A DNA stretch of 64,000 nucleotides from Serinus canaria. Taxonomy: Eukaryota; Chordata; Aves; Passeriformes; Fringillidae. The DNA is taken from contig NC_066326.1 of assembly GCF_022539315.1 (NCBI RefSeq), forward strand, positions 4,170,601 through 4,234,600. The letters are read 5' to 3'. The position numbers and the translations under genes are program-made. Shown here in pieces: positions 39,063 through 51,200 of this stretch. Below the pieces are notes generated by a model. It worked only from the letters and a program-made list of their open reading frames with translations, had not been told where the DNA came from and made no database searches. Positions within the stretch are counted from its first letter, which is position 1. Every line of letters begins with the position of its first letter.

Positions 39063-41780
39063 AATATTTTGTGTATTGGCCAAAAAACCCTCATGCTCCA
39101 CCACAGCACAAGATGTAAGAGAAAGGTTTTATTCACAAATCCTACTCTCCAATGATCAACAAAGCACTTCTTCTATAATATTCTAGTAATTTGGACACAG
39201 GGAAGTGAGAACATTATTTTAAGATCCTAGTTAGAGTAATGAATGAATCAATGAGCAGCATCCAGATTCCAATTGGAAATGCTCCCTAGTCCAGGGTGGA
39301 GGGAAGGCCAAGGACATGTGTTTGATAAGACACCTTTAGGAAGGTACAGTGGCATGAAAGTCCCATGACACTATACAATTGGCTACTTTCCAGGTAATTT
39401 TTTGTCAGGGAGATTCTGCTTGGAGAAAAATGGTGATTTATAACATTGGACTGAAAGTGTTAGACTCCCTACCCAGGTATTTTAATTCTTGCTAAGCAGC
39501 CAGAATACTGAATGAGCAGCAATGAAGTCAGAAATGAAATAAACCTTTGTGAAATCCAGCCTTGGCTGTTTGAATTTCAAATACCTTCAGAGTTCAGGTA
39601 ATGTGTGGATCAAGAATTTTAGCTTCAGTCCATCTTTAGTTAAAACTCCCTTCTCCTCATCAATCTCATTCATTCATCAACATCCAGGTTAGCCTTTAAA
39701 CATATGGCAGTCAATGAATGCCACTCACAAACCTTAGAAAATAAGTATGCAAGCAACATCAGTTTAAAAATATGCAGCTAACTGCTGGAAGCTATTAAAA
39801 CCCAAATAAACAAAAGAGATTATACTTCAAAGAAATGTCAACAGTTTTTCCTCTCCTAGAACAGAGCAGTTTTCTTTGCTTCTATCCCCAGCCACATCTG
39901 GAAAGTGCTTACTGCTTTACATATCTCCAACTATAAAATTAGTTTATTGATTTTTCAGAATTTCCTGATAGATTTATGCAATTTCCAAAACAAAGGTAAA
40001 CTTACATCCCAGTTACAAAAACCTGGTGGTGGCTACAAAGAATTCACAAAATCATAAAAACATAGACTTATGCAGGGGAACAAAACCAATCACTTGCTAA
40101 ATAATGCTGTACCTCTGTGACTGCTGTTAGAGAGCAAGAAATTACAATTTTAATTACCTACTTCCATATAAACCAAAAAAAAAAAATCTTAAGGCTAATT
40201 ATGACTGATGCAAAGTTGAACTGAACCTTCATTTCCAAATAAATAGAAAGATTTTAAAATGAAATCTGCATATATCATGGAAAGAACTAAAAAGAAAAAG
40301 GAATAATGAGTCATGAATACAGAATCAAAGAGCTACACAAAAATTAGATCGATTAAATTGTCTGCAACTCTGTGTAACTGAAAATTTAGACTCTAATTTC
40401 CACAACAGCAAATTGTGTCATTTTAGGCAGTCCAAATGTTGGATTTTTAATTTGCTTAGAATTCCACATTTGTAGCAGCCAAAACCTTCAAAGACTGTTA
40501 ATTTGATTTTGGTTTACAATTAACTAAGCAGTAGCAACTTAGACCGTGCAGAAGACTGCCAAGAAAAATGATATCTTTGGTAAATTACCAAGGATCAAAA
40601 TGTGGACAACAGATTTCTCCCCTCCCACCCCTCACCCCCTGACTATTTTTAACTAACAATGATAGTTTTGATAGAGTAAAAGTTTTTCATAGAAATTATA
40701 ATGACAAGGTGCAAATTTTGCCAAACAGTTTAGAATTTAAGAAGTAGTGGTACATAGTTAAAGGAGACCCCAAAAAAAACCCCAAACATTTTGAGTATTA
40801 AACGTACAGTAAGTGCTCTGTAGTCAAATAAAAAGAAAATAAACTCTAAGAAGACTGCTGCAGAATGGGAAAAAGCAGGTCTAGTTTGTTTATTTATAAA
40901 TTGGTAACAAGTAGATTCTTTCGCACTAACTAAACCAGACAGTAATTATAAACACAGATTGGTTAAATTCCCTGCACCCTATCAAAGGAAATGAGTTCCT
41001 CTCTTTTCCAAACATTGTCATTTGTTTATTGAGCCTCTTTTGGGCTTGATTTCATTAAAAACTATGTAAAGTCCACATCTGCAACCCCCAAAACAATGTT
41101 AACCTTGTTAAGCTGATCCAGAGTCCTCATTACAAAAAAATTTGCAAGCAACAGAACTAGGCATTTTAAAAGGGAGCTCTTGGTACACAGAGCAAAGAAT
41201 TTGGATTATTTTTGTTCCATTACAGAAAACTTATATTGCTATGCAATAGAACAGGAAGCAAACAGTAACCGCCTCAGTAGTTCTGGATAATTAGTTACCT
41301 AAATTCTCTGAGGTGAACAAAATGTACTTAGATGGCAGAACATTACTGCTTGCGTGCTGAAACAACAGAGTAATCTTGGTTGAAATGAAAATCACAAATA
41401 CAGGAGGAAAAAGTCATGCTTAAAATCATTAGTCTTTATCAGTAAAGTACAACTGAGTTCCCTATTAGAGTAACAGTTTTATTAAAAAGGGGATGATACA
41501 GCTTATATTAGCTAGCCTCAGATATCAGATTTCAACAAACTTTAGCACTGTAGACGCTATTAAAACATCATTATTAGAGTTGCCATGCTTGAATGATTTA
41601 AACTAAAGTGAATTTTACGTATTTGTTGGAAGACAGGAATAATAAATACTAGAGCTCAAGCTGGTAAGAGCTGACCCGGACTTTGTAGACAAAAAGTTAA
41701 GAAATTTTGTCCCAAGCATTGCTTGGGAGTGGGGTTAGTGAAAGTCCTGTGCCTGCTGTTGGTGAAATCCTGCTGGAAGA
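39063..41780. other. AT-rich non-coding block
   Basis: Continuous AT-rich unique DNA with very few open frames, no simple repeat of note and no recognised mobile element. It looks quiet and possibly conserved, but there is no specific landmark. Confidence 0.45.
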
Positions 41781-41862
41781 GCTGAAATGGGACTGAGGGG
41801 GTCTGAAACAGGACTGAGGAGGTCTGAAATGGGACTGAGGAAGAGCTGAAATGGGACTGATG
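41781..41862. repeat. 21-bp tandem repeat, about 4 copies
   Basis: Units GCTGAAATGGGACTGAGGGGG (41781), TCTGAAACAGGACTGAGGAGG (41802), TCTGAAATGGGACTGAGGAAGA (41823) and GCTGAAATGGGACTGATG (41845). The unit length is a multiple of three, so the minus-strand open frame over it (41735-42070) reads as a 7-residue (L)SP(I/V)SD-type repeat; that frame has no other sign of being a gene. Confidence 0.9.
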
Positions 41863-41864
41863 CT

Positions 41865-42820
41865 GTTATACCTGGTGCATGTTCCCCATGGCCAAAGCAG
41901 GAGAGCACTGTGGAAATTACCCCTTTTGGGGCAGATCCCTCTGTCCCCATGGACATGGTGCCATGACTGTGGTGCCCTAAGGTGTGCCTGTGATTAAGGC
42001 TTGTTCCCATGACTTGAGAGAAAAATGCACACCAGGGCAGCAGGATCAAAGACAGAGTAATGGGCATCACCTAATGCTCCTGGACCAATTATCCTGACAA
42101 ACTGCAGATGTCTTCAGAGAACACATTGTATTTATTTACTGATTCACAGCAGCGCTGAGCAATTTGCTATCACACAGCCACCTCCTCTGGTCAGGTAATG
42201 CTGGGTATCTCCCACCTACGGTGAAGGCAAATCAAGGAAAAACAAACGGGTTCCCAAAAGGCAAATTCTTTTTCCATTGCTGTTGCTGCCCTCCTAATGT
42301 TTCTGGGATTGGCTCTTTGATTGTGTATCCACACAAAATTTTCATATGCAATCTACCTAAAAATCTGATTTATGGCACGTTTGCTCTTAGTTGAGTTCTC
42401 AAACATGGCAAGTACTTTGATAAAAAGAAGATAGCACTTGTTACTTTTTTGCACTCTGCCACCATTTAATGACACTGAATAAAAACTGTTTTGATTTTTC
42501 AATATTATGATCAGAATAAAAATTAAAATATATTTGAAGATTATGTCTAAATTAAAATAAAGAAGGACCATCAAGAAGAGGGGAGCATATTAACATTCAT
42601 TTTGATTTCTCTTGGTATGTTATTCCCTCTGAGCCCTTATGTGTAACTCTAAGTTTGACCCCATACCGAGATTTCCAGCTCTGCTTGTCACAGGGAATTT
42701 GGGGCAATTAATGTCTTGAAAGACTGTGCTTTTAGAATAATCAGGTCAGGAACTTTGTCTTTCTAAATACTCTGCTATTTCTCAGGAATATCAGTGGATT
42801 CTTGAAATAATAAGTTACAG
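41865..42820. other. Non-coding, nothing recognised
   Basis: Unique DNA, GC-richer near 41.9-42.3 kb and AT-rich after 42.4 kb. No exon, RNA gene or mobile element is recognised. Confidence 0.45.
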
Positions 42821-42823
42821 TAA

Positions 42824-42926
42824 CACTGGGCCAGATCCTCAGCTGGTGCAAAGTTGGCTTTTCTTCATTAACTTCAAAGGGACTATGCTGATTTACACCA
42901 GCTGAGGGAAGATGTGGCCCACAGTG
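42824..42926. mobile_element. Palindromic fossil MITE, about 103 bp
   Basis: The left arm (42824-42852: CACTGGGCCAGATCCTCAGC then TGGTGCAAA) and right arm (42892-42926: TTTACACCAGCTGAGG then GAAGATGTGGCCCACAGTG) are reverse complements with small gaps. They flank a roughly 39-bp centre containing AACTTCAAAGGGACTATGCTGA. From memory this matches an amniote palindromic repeat of the form 'GGGCCAGATCCTCAGCTGGTGTAAATCAGCATAGCTCC...'. It is non-coding. No clear target-site duplication is visible. Confidence 0.75.
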
Positions 42927-43729
42927 TCCAGGTGGATTTAAATCATACACATGAGAAATACCTCAGTACATACAGGTCTGTACTGAGGTTGAACATAAAA
43001 GGCCTGAGTAGCGGGAAATCCATCCCTTTTTATTTTTAAATGCTCAAATGTTTACCAGCTGACCTTCCTCTTTACTGCAGATCTGGGAATCGAGGTGCAT
43101 ACAATAAAGTTCAAACCAATCAACTGCTTTCAGCTGTTCTTGTGCAATGAATTTTTAAACATTTGATCATTAAGACCAATCTATATGCAGGTCAGTTTTC
43201 TGAACAGGATGGGAACAGTTTGAGAGCAGATGCCAGGGCACTGACTCATGAAGAGGGACTGTTAAAATAACACAGAGAGCACATTTATCTTGGGCCACCC
43301 ATCAGGTGAACACTACCAAGACCATCTCTTTGCTGGATGGATGTACAGATCAAGACAGTTAATCTCTAGCAGAGCACCTTTATTAATTGAATGGCAGCAC
43401 GCTGGCAGGGGAGGACTCACCAGCCTTGAGGTGGTTATCTTATCACAAACCAACTTCTCTGCAGGTTTTGGTCCTTCTCCAATTGGTAAATTCTCTAGAA
43501 ATAGCATTCCATGCTGCTATTTACTTGTTTATGCCACAAAACTGCCTTGCAAATGCTCAAAAATGTGTGGAAAAATTTCAGCTGTGACTGTCTGTGATAT
43601 GCTCGCTTCCAACATCTACCATTCTTAACTCACAGAATTCGTGATGGGCCCTGGCCTTGGGCTATTGATCCCTATCTCCCAGTTTTATCTGTGGGCCACT
43701 GGCTGGATCCAAAAACAGGACTTAGCAAA
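42927..43729. other. Non-coding, nothing recognised
   Basis: Unique DNA. The open frame at 43290-43628 (112 codons) has no domain or splice support. Confidence 0.45.
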
Positions 43730-43895
43730 ACCATAGAAAGATAGAATGCTGATAGAATGCTTTGGGTAGGAAGATCATCTCATTCCAACCCCCATCCAGA
43801 GCAGGGAAACCTTTCCTGAGACTAGGTTGCTCAAAGGCCCATCAAACCTGACCTCAAGATTCACATAGCCATGGGCAACCCAAGTTGGGAGAAGA
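43730..43895 (-). mobile_element. CR1 LINE 3' end, minus strand
   Basis: The left edge CATAGAAAGATAGAATG is a degraded antisense CR1 tail. It is followed by GCTTTGGGTAGGAAGATCATCTCATTCCAACCCCC, GAGCAGGGAAACCTTTCC, AGACTAGGTTGCTCAAAGGCCCATCAAACCTGACCTC and GCCATGGGCAACCCAAGTTGGG. These follow the antisense CR1 3' consensus in order. It is about 165 bp, 5'-truncated and more diverged than the copy at 13679-13843. Confidence 0.9.
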
Positions 43896-44897
43896 GCAGG
43901 GGACTGTCACAAGTCCATTTAGAGCTAATTAAGCTTGGATCATCTTAAGACACTCAAGTTAAAAGTGATGTTGAATGGGGGCACAACTTCAGTCTTTTGT
44001 TTCCTTGAGATGCACAAGCATTATATCCAGTCTTTATTTAAAGCCCTGTTGCTTTGAAGCTAAGGGAGAAAGCAAGTTAATCCGGGCAGGAACAACCAGG
44101 GATATTCCATTTTTATTCCTTATATCTGTTGAGAGGATGATAACCGAAGCTTGCCTTATTTTATCAGCTTAGAAGAGGCTTTCAAAGCCAGAGCTGCTGT
44201 TCTGAAAACCCATTTCTAACCATTGTACAGGAATGTTTTGCAATTTGCCTAATCTATATATTCATTGATTGAATTCCATTTTCTTCCATTTCAGTGCTCA
44301 TGACTGCCATGTACATGGTTGCTTTTGTACAGATGTCTTTACCTGCATAAAGTATCACACATAAACAAAACCACCTAAACACCATCCAGCTAAGCTGCCA
44401 CCTTGGTGCCTCTGGAACCACCAACAAACCATCAGAATGGTCCAGCTGAGGCATTTGTTTTGAAGTCACAAATATTTCCAGTCAGCATCATCCCAGTTCT
44501 GCAGCTGCTTCAGTCCAGGCATATAAGCTATAAATTGCCCCAAAATACCCTCAAACATCACCTAATTGTGCTAAGTGCTTAACCTGAGCCCTTGGAAAAT
44601 GTCAGCACTGGACTTGAGCTACTTGGAGAATTTTAACAAAAATTTTTGGAAAGCATTTTCAGGAGCTGAAATCTGCCAAGGTTTTTGTAGCATATCCAGA
44701 CACCGTGACATACTGGTAGCCAAACTAGAGAATATTTGTTTTCCTCAAATGATAACATTTGGTCAAGGTCAAAGAACCAGTTGAACAATATGACTTATTA
44801 CTGCAGGCTGACCCCAAACCACACTTGTGACTGCACAGAGCAACGAGGAGCAGGAAACAGAAAGCTGAAGGGGCAAGTCTCCTTCTCTCACTTGCCA
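43896..44897. other. Non-coding, nothing recognised
   Basis: Unique DNA without a recognised exon or repeat. Confidence 0.45.
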
Positions 44898-45050
44898 AAC
44901 ACATCACCTTGGCAAGTCACCCAACTTGTCTGTGCCTCAGTTACACTGTCTGAAACACTGAGATAATAACAATAGTCACCTTCGGAAAAAAGTGAGAGAT
45001 CCTCAAACAAAAGCAGCGATAAGTGTGAAATATTCGTTATAATATTAAAG
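44898..45050 (+). mobile_element. Ancient MIR/CORE-type SINE, plus strand
   Basis: ACATCACCTTGGCAAGTCACCCAACTTGTCTGTGCCTCAGTTACACTGTCTGAAACACTGAGATAATAACAATAGTCACC follows the SINE pattern 'TGTGACCTTGGGCAAGTCACTTAACCTCTCTGTGCCTCAGTTTCC..CATCTGTAAAATGGGGATAATAATAGTACC'. The tail GTGAGAGATCCTCAAACAAAAGCAGCGATAAGTGTGAAATATT fits the 'GAGATCCTCAGATGAAAGGCGCTATA.AAGTGCAAAGTATT' ending seen in reptile/bird ancient SINEs. It is the best preserved SINE fossil in the window. The exact family (MIR, AmnSINE or relative) is unresolved. Confidence 0.75.
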
Positions 45051-45099
45051 AACAGATGGCCAAAGCAGAGCTCCAGTTAAAAGGACTGCACAGAGTTAT

Positions 45100-45235
45100 A
45101 AGAAAGCTCTTGGTGTGACGTATGCGCTTTACGATGTGCCTTCCCTCAGACAATACACGATGAGTCGGCTGCAGCAGTTTATGTTCTGGATTAGAGCATA
45201 CGCATAAATAAAGCTACGATTTTATGTGATCCCAA
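45100..45235. promoter_or_regulatory. CpG-bearing block with CRE-like TGACGTAT
   Basis: Immediately after the SINE, an otherwise AT-rich block keeps at least seven CpGs in about 110 bp (for example in TGACGTATGCGC at 45116-45127, TTACGATG, CACGATGAGTCGGC, ATACGCATAAAT, CTACGATTT). TGACGTAT is a near-consensus CRE/ATF site. CpG retention in methylated vertebrate intergenic DNA can mean an unmethylated regulatory element. This is inference. Confidence 0.25.
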
Positions 45236-48200
45236 CAAATAAATGGGAAGCACGGACAGGAATGTCTAGCTGATGGAAAAATGAGACACCACAAACAAAC
45301 CACAGCTTGATGATAAAAAAAAGAAGTCTAAGATTTATATGGCACAGCTGGCTATGTGTAGTGCTTTTGTAAGCCTACAGCATCTGGTCACTTGTTTTAA
45401 ATGTCTGAATAGATAGAGGCCTGAACCTTGCACAACTGTGGAAAAAGAGGCAATGTCTCATGGTAAACCACACAGCCATGTGTTGCACAACTCCCTGGTG
45501 CATGAGGAGGTCTGCCTGACTCAAACACCAGGTAAGAAGGAGGGAGGTCTCCTGCACCACAGAGAATGAGTGTCAGCTGCATGTCTGTCCTGCAGTCAGG
45601 GTATCACAGGCATCCATGCACCTATGTCTGTCTGAACCAGCTGTGCTGGAACTGGAGCATGTCTTCTGGAATTTCAAGCCCAAATGTAAGTGACAACAAT
45701 TTTACCATCTCATTTCTGTGAGCTCCACTGAATTACAGTTGTGCAAACACTCATCACTGGAAAACCTGGCCCATTGTCCTTCAGCAGCTCTAAGAGGCCA
45801 CCCCAAAACACCTCAGATGTCCCTTTATGAGCATAAATGGTGCTTTTTCATCAGTAAAAAGAGTGAAATGACAAATGATGTTGCAGAGAGAGGAGGAAAT
45901 GGACCTTCTTCACATTTTCCTTGCAGAGTATTAAGCTTTTCATTTTTAACAGATTATATTTTTACCTGAATTTTCAAGAGACATTGCACAACAAGCTGTG
46001 GGAGAAACCTAGTCCCAGCTGTGGTGTGAGTCACTCCACAGAAGGAGGGAGTAGAGCTTTTGGGCTGCAGGGCAGCACCACAGCAGCAGTAGGGTTGGCC
46101 AAAGGGTGATGAGAAGGGAGAGAGGAAGGTATATTTTATGTCTGTGTATGAAAAAAAATCTATGGAATGTCAAGAGGTTGAACGACAAGAATAATAAAGA
46201 AAGTGCAGCAGGAACATGCTGAAGACAGCTAGATAAATCCCCAATCTGTGCAAATTGTAGCGGTCAATGGAAGACGTTTCTAAGACTTAAAATATTTCCG
46301 CAGCTTTTAAGCCTGCCATGCTCTCACTGGAAAGGTAAGTTGTGGTACACCCAACCTCCTATTTTTTAAAAGTCTTACAAAAATGCAAAGGTTTGTGCTC
46401 CCTCTGTTGGCTTTAGGAAAGAGATTTGGGTTGGTTTTGTTTTCCTCACAAACATCATCCTTCATTTTGTTCTGACATCAGTGAAAGGACAAAAACGCAT
46501 TTGTGTGACGAGATGTTATTTACACTGAAGTTTCTCTTGTTTAAACAAGAAAATGGACGTGCTAATTTCAGCTCCATCCCAAATGCAAAGAAAATGAATA
46601 AACATTTCATAAACCAACTGCCAAACTGGAGGAAGATTAAAGTATTTCAGTACTGCAGAAGGAAATGCTGCAACCAAAAGAGAGATAACACCGAACACAA
46701 AAAGTTATGTCTCATACAAGCCAGTTGGTATCTGCAGCATTGTTCAAGAGTTTACTGAAGCCTACATGCCCAAAAATGTGTGTTGCTCATAGTATTTTCC
46801 ACTGCACCTTCTTTTCTTTTAGCATTGAAAAAAATGGGGTAAGATGGAAAAGCCCTATTGCAAAACAGAACTAGATGAGTGTGAGCTTGAGATGATGTAG
46901 AAGATAAATAAGAAAAAATGTGTGACAGAAGGATGGATCAAATTATTGCAATTTTTTTTTCCTCTGGTGTTAATTATTTACAATGTATGTTTCTTATCTA
47001 CAATCTGTTTTTCACTGCATCTTTATTCAGCACAAGGGAGCCCTGATCTTGGTGGGTTTTTAGCTGCTGCTGCAACACAAATACTAAAATATGGTATTAG
47101 AGACACTTGTTCAATTATTAATTTTTAGAAGCATAATGTAAAGTCATTATCTGCAGAATATTAAATGGTTTTGGTTTAAATAACACTAATGACTTAGATG
47201 CTTGTTGGAACAAAATGGCAACACTTTGGCCTGAGAGGAGGCTGAATCCAAGGTCTCTGTTCCTAACTCATAGCCTTACCCAATTTAAGTGTGTGAGAAT
47301 GGATGGGTGAGGCACTGCTACATGTCAGAATTGCCATTTGGTTTGGTAGTTTTGAAAGTAAAAGGTGGCTTTCCATCCTGCATCCATAACCACAGACTAA
47401 GGCATGGCATTAAGGCTAAAAACCACCAGGCTATGTAACTATTACAAAACACAGAAGTGGGAAGGGTGGCCAGCTGACCCTCAGCTCTGAGTTGGTAGCA
47501 GCACCAGTTCAGCATCCCCTGTTTGAACTGCTGGCTCCCCATCCATCCCCTCCCTGCCTGGCTGAACTTGTTTGTGGCTGGCTCCCAGCCCAAGGCTTGT
47601 GACACTGCAATTAAGCCAGGGTGGCATGTGGAATCTGTAGGTATTTTAGCCATTTTGCCAAAGCAAGAAAAATCCTGATTGAACTGGAGCAGGAAAACAA
47701 TTTGCTGAAACATCACCTGGAGCAGGAAGTTATTAGATGCTTGAGTGACTTGTAGAACAGAAAACTATGTATGAATATGTACACGAGGCAAAACAGATGT
47801 TGTCTTGACCTCTGCACACTGGAATCTTATAGCTGCTCTGTTTACTCTCTGCTGTCCATAATGCATCTTTAAGCCAGGTGCTGCCACTTATCAGGTATCT
47901 ACATCTCTTGTTTAAACAAATGTTAACTGAACTTGACAGCAAAGGGGACCCCTGCAGCAAAATCGGCAGAAGACAGCTTTAAAGCTACCTTCAGTTCTCA
48001 CTCCTGAAATAACTGAAGTTTTTTGTGACTAGGTAAGGAGTGAGGGTAGAAAGTTAAACTTTTGACCCCATCTCCATGGGATTTCATACACCGTCTGCCT
48101 AGTTCTTCTCTGGCAGGGTGTAAGGCTCAGCTCTGCAGGCAGGAGGAGAGCTGGTCTTCAAGAGCTGGCAGGAACCATGGCATGGGCTCTGTCCATCACC

Positions 48201-51200
48201 CTCTCCTGGGTTCTTTGGACCAGCATAGGTCTTCTAGGGCTATCATTGTAGCTCCTGCTTGCATCATAACTACTGCTGGCATCCTAAAGTGTTCCTTGCA
48301 CCCTGAGTGTTGCCACCTGCTTCCCCCAGGGCCAGGTCCTTGGCTCCATTGGAAAGAGCTGCAAGAAGGCACTGTTGGACATGCTATGGTTGGCAGGACT
48401 ACCCAAGCCTATTCTTGAAGCATACAACACAGATTTTATTGTGGGAAAAAATCTCTTTTAATGGTATTGGAAGGACTGTAATTTTGGTAAAACATTCAAC
48501 TTTTCTCCCAATATGTTTGTTATGTAATGGGCTGTAATTGTGTCTGGAAGCAGAGCTTGAAAGTAATCCCAACCTCTGAGACTAAAAATTTCTTTCTTCA
48601 AAGTCTGTGTTGCTCACCTCAAAAAAATTCCTAGACTGTGCAGGATTAGCAGTATGTCTGCAGGATGGCACACCTAATTTCTGCTTTAAAACAATAGCTT
48701 CAAAGAGGAAGAAATTTGCCAAACTCTGAATAAGACAGATCACAGAAACAGGTAGAACATCTTTTCCACTGAAACCCACAAAATGATATTAGAGAGGGCA
48801 GGGAAGTTCTATGTTAAATGTACAGGGCTACCTAACTATCAGAGGTTTGAAATTCCCTAATGAAATAGAGTCTCATTGAGTTCCCTCTGTCACTCTGTCC
48901 ATTGAACCCTGGTTGAGAAGGAAGGGGAGTCAAGTGAGAATTTACTGAGCCTCTGGACACCAGCTCAGACTGTGGGCAATGGACTGTGTGGTCATCAAAG
49001 AGAACAAGGAAGCCTTTAGTGGACAATACAGTGAGTAATCCCAGAAAGAGAGGCCATCTCTAGGCCAGAGAGGACAAAATGTTAGGCAGATTAGGTTGTT
49101 TTTGAGGATGCCATGACAGTCTCATTCCTCATGTGACAAACTCCGCAGTCAGCAGAACTACAGACTGCCAGAAAAAAAGCATCACTAGCACTCAGGAGGT
49201 TTTTAGAACAGGACAGCTTGTTCCTGCTGCAAAAGTGGGAACAGTAAATGAGCTCAATAATTTCAGTCTCTAAACCTGTCGTTACCTGCCCTGCTGCTGA
49301 TAGTGCTGTTATCTTGTTACTTCTGCATGCGTGCCTCCTTCCAGGATTTTAGTGTTATAGCTCTGAAAGGATATCTGGTTTGCTTGAACATCACGAGACC
49401 AAAAAGATAAACTGAAACAAAACCCACACCCATAATGAGATGAGGAGAGCCATGCATTTCAATGAATGGAGGCCATAAACTCCATGTAGACCTAAGTTCA
49501 ATTACAAAACAGTGAAGAGCAGCACTAGATCCACTGAAAGTGTATAATTTACCAACCATTGAGGCTTTGTTAATATTCCCCTTTTACAGATTTTTTTTTG
49601 CACTGTCTGATTAGCTAATTAAAGTTGTAGGCTGTTTCCTTTCAATCAGAACTGCGAGCACGTACCAGGTGCCAAACATCATGATGTGCAGAAAGGCAGG
49701 CGAGCTCAGAGAGATGGAGGGGTGCAGGAGAGGCTAAGCCCTCCCAAATCACCTCACTCTCAATGGGCTAACACATCTGGTTTGGACATTAATCCTGTCC
49801 TGGCACAAGATTCACTGCACCATGGAAAAGGGGTACAGCCCTGGATGCAACGGTCAGAAAAACAAATATACCAGTGGAAAATTTGCACCAGCTTCACACA
49901 AGCCTGGTTGGGTTAGATGAGAGCCCCTAGATTAGCAGCCCTTGGAGCAAACTCATCTCCAAAGAGCTCTTGTTGGATGTCCTGGCACATGAGCAGAGAA
50001 CTCAGCCTGATCCAGCTGGGAACAGCTTCTTCTACCCTGAAAATCCTCCCTGACATCTTCACCTGGAGCTGTTCACAGCATTCACCACTGAAAAGCAGGT
50101 TTTCATTGTTAGCAAGAAACTGTCAGTAAAGAACTGATTGACAACCCCTCACAGAGCAAAACCAGCCCCAAAATAGGTACAAATTTCCTGTGGCTGTGCA
50201 GCACTGCCTTCTGCTTAAGAGAATAAAAAAATATTTGGAGCTCTTTGGGATCAACTGGATCACTGCTTTCTTCCTTGTGCTGCTTAGCAAATAACCTGGG
50301 TATGTCCTGAAAAAGGTGAGACAAATCTTTGGTCTGAAAGCTGATTAGAAGGTAGTAGGTCAAGATATAAATTCACTTGATACCTTGACAGGTATTTAGT
50401 TTAAGATTTAAATGGAAGATAGACTTTCAAATTCCATGTTCTGAGCTAAGAATTTTTTGTGTTTCAGTTCTAAAGAAGGTTTATAGGTAAAGAAATATTA
50501 GCACCTCCAAGATGCATTTGCTGACTTAAAGACTACAAATGGGGCACATTCTGTACCAGGGTTGGCTGAGGTAAAATTTTCCCACTCCTCTTTCAAAATC
50601 CCTGGAAATTACTACTGAAACAGAATTCTGCTGAGTTACCAATTAAGAAAAAAAAATGCATTGAAAAAGGCAGTGTGGTATAAAGCAGGGAAATTTTTGA
50701 TCTACTGGTAAGGTGACCAAAGTACAAGACAACAGAGAAGAAATGATCAAAGCAAGGCAATCTAGGACTTCTAAATTTAAGGATAAGTTGCAAAATGCTC
50801 TGCAGAGGTATAGAAAAATCTTTAAATATTTAACTATAGTTGTTTTAAATGCAGATTGGGCTACAATTTCTTGGCATTGTGGATTTTTTTCCATTTCAAG
50901 GCTAGCAAACCTCCTGGAATCTTACCAATAGCCATGAAAGATTTAAAAATTTGAGTAACTGTGGTAAGAATGAGCATAGCTGATAAATAGGAAGAAAACA
51001 TTTGGACTGTCTTACCATTCATCCTAGTGTTCTCAAATTTCTTTATCTAAAATTATGGCAACTGGAAAGGACCTAAGCTAACATTAAAATATTTAACCAA
51101 GAGTTCAAACACACATATTTTACACGGTGGTAGTTATATTTCTTTTGCCCAATGGAGCTCACAATGCTAGTTTGCTTACAACCAGAGGGATCCAAAAAGA

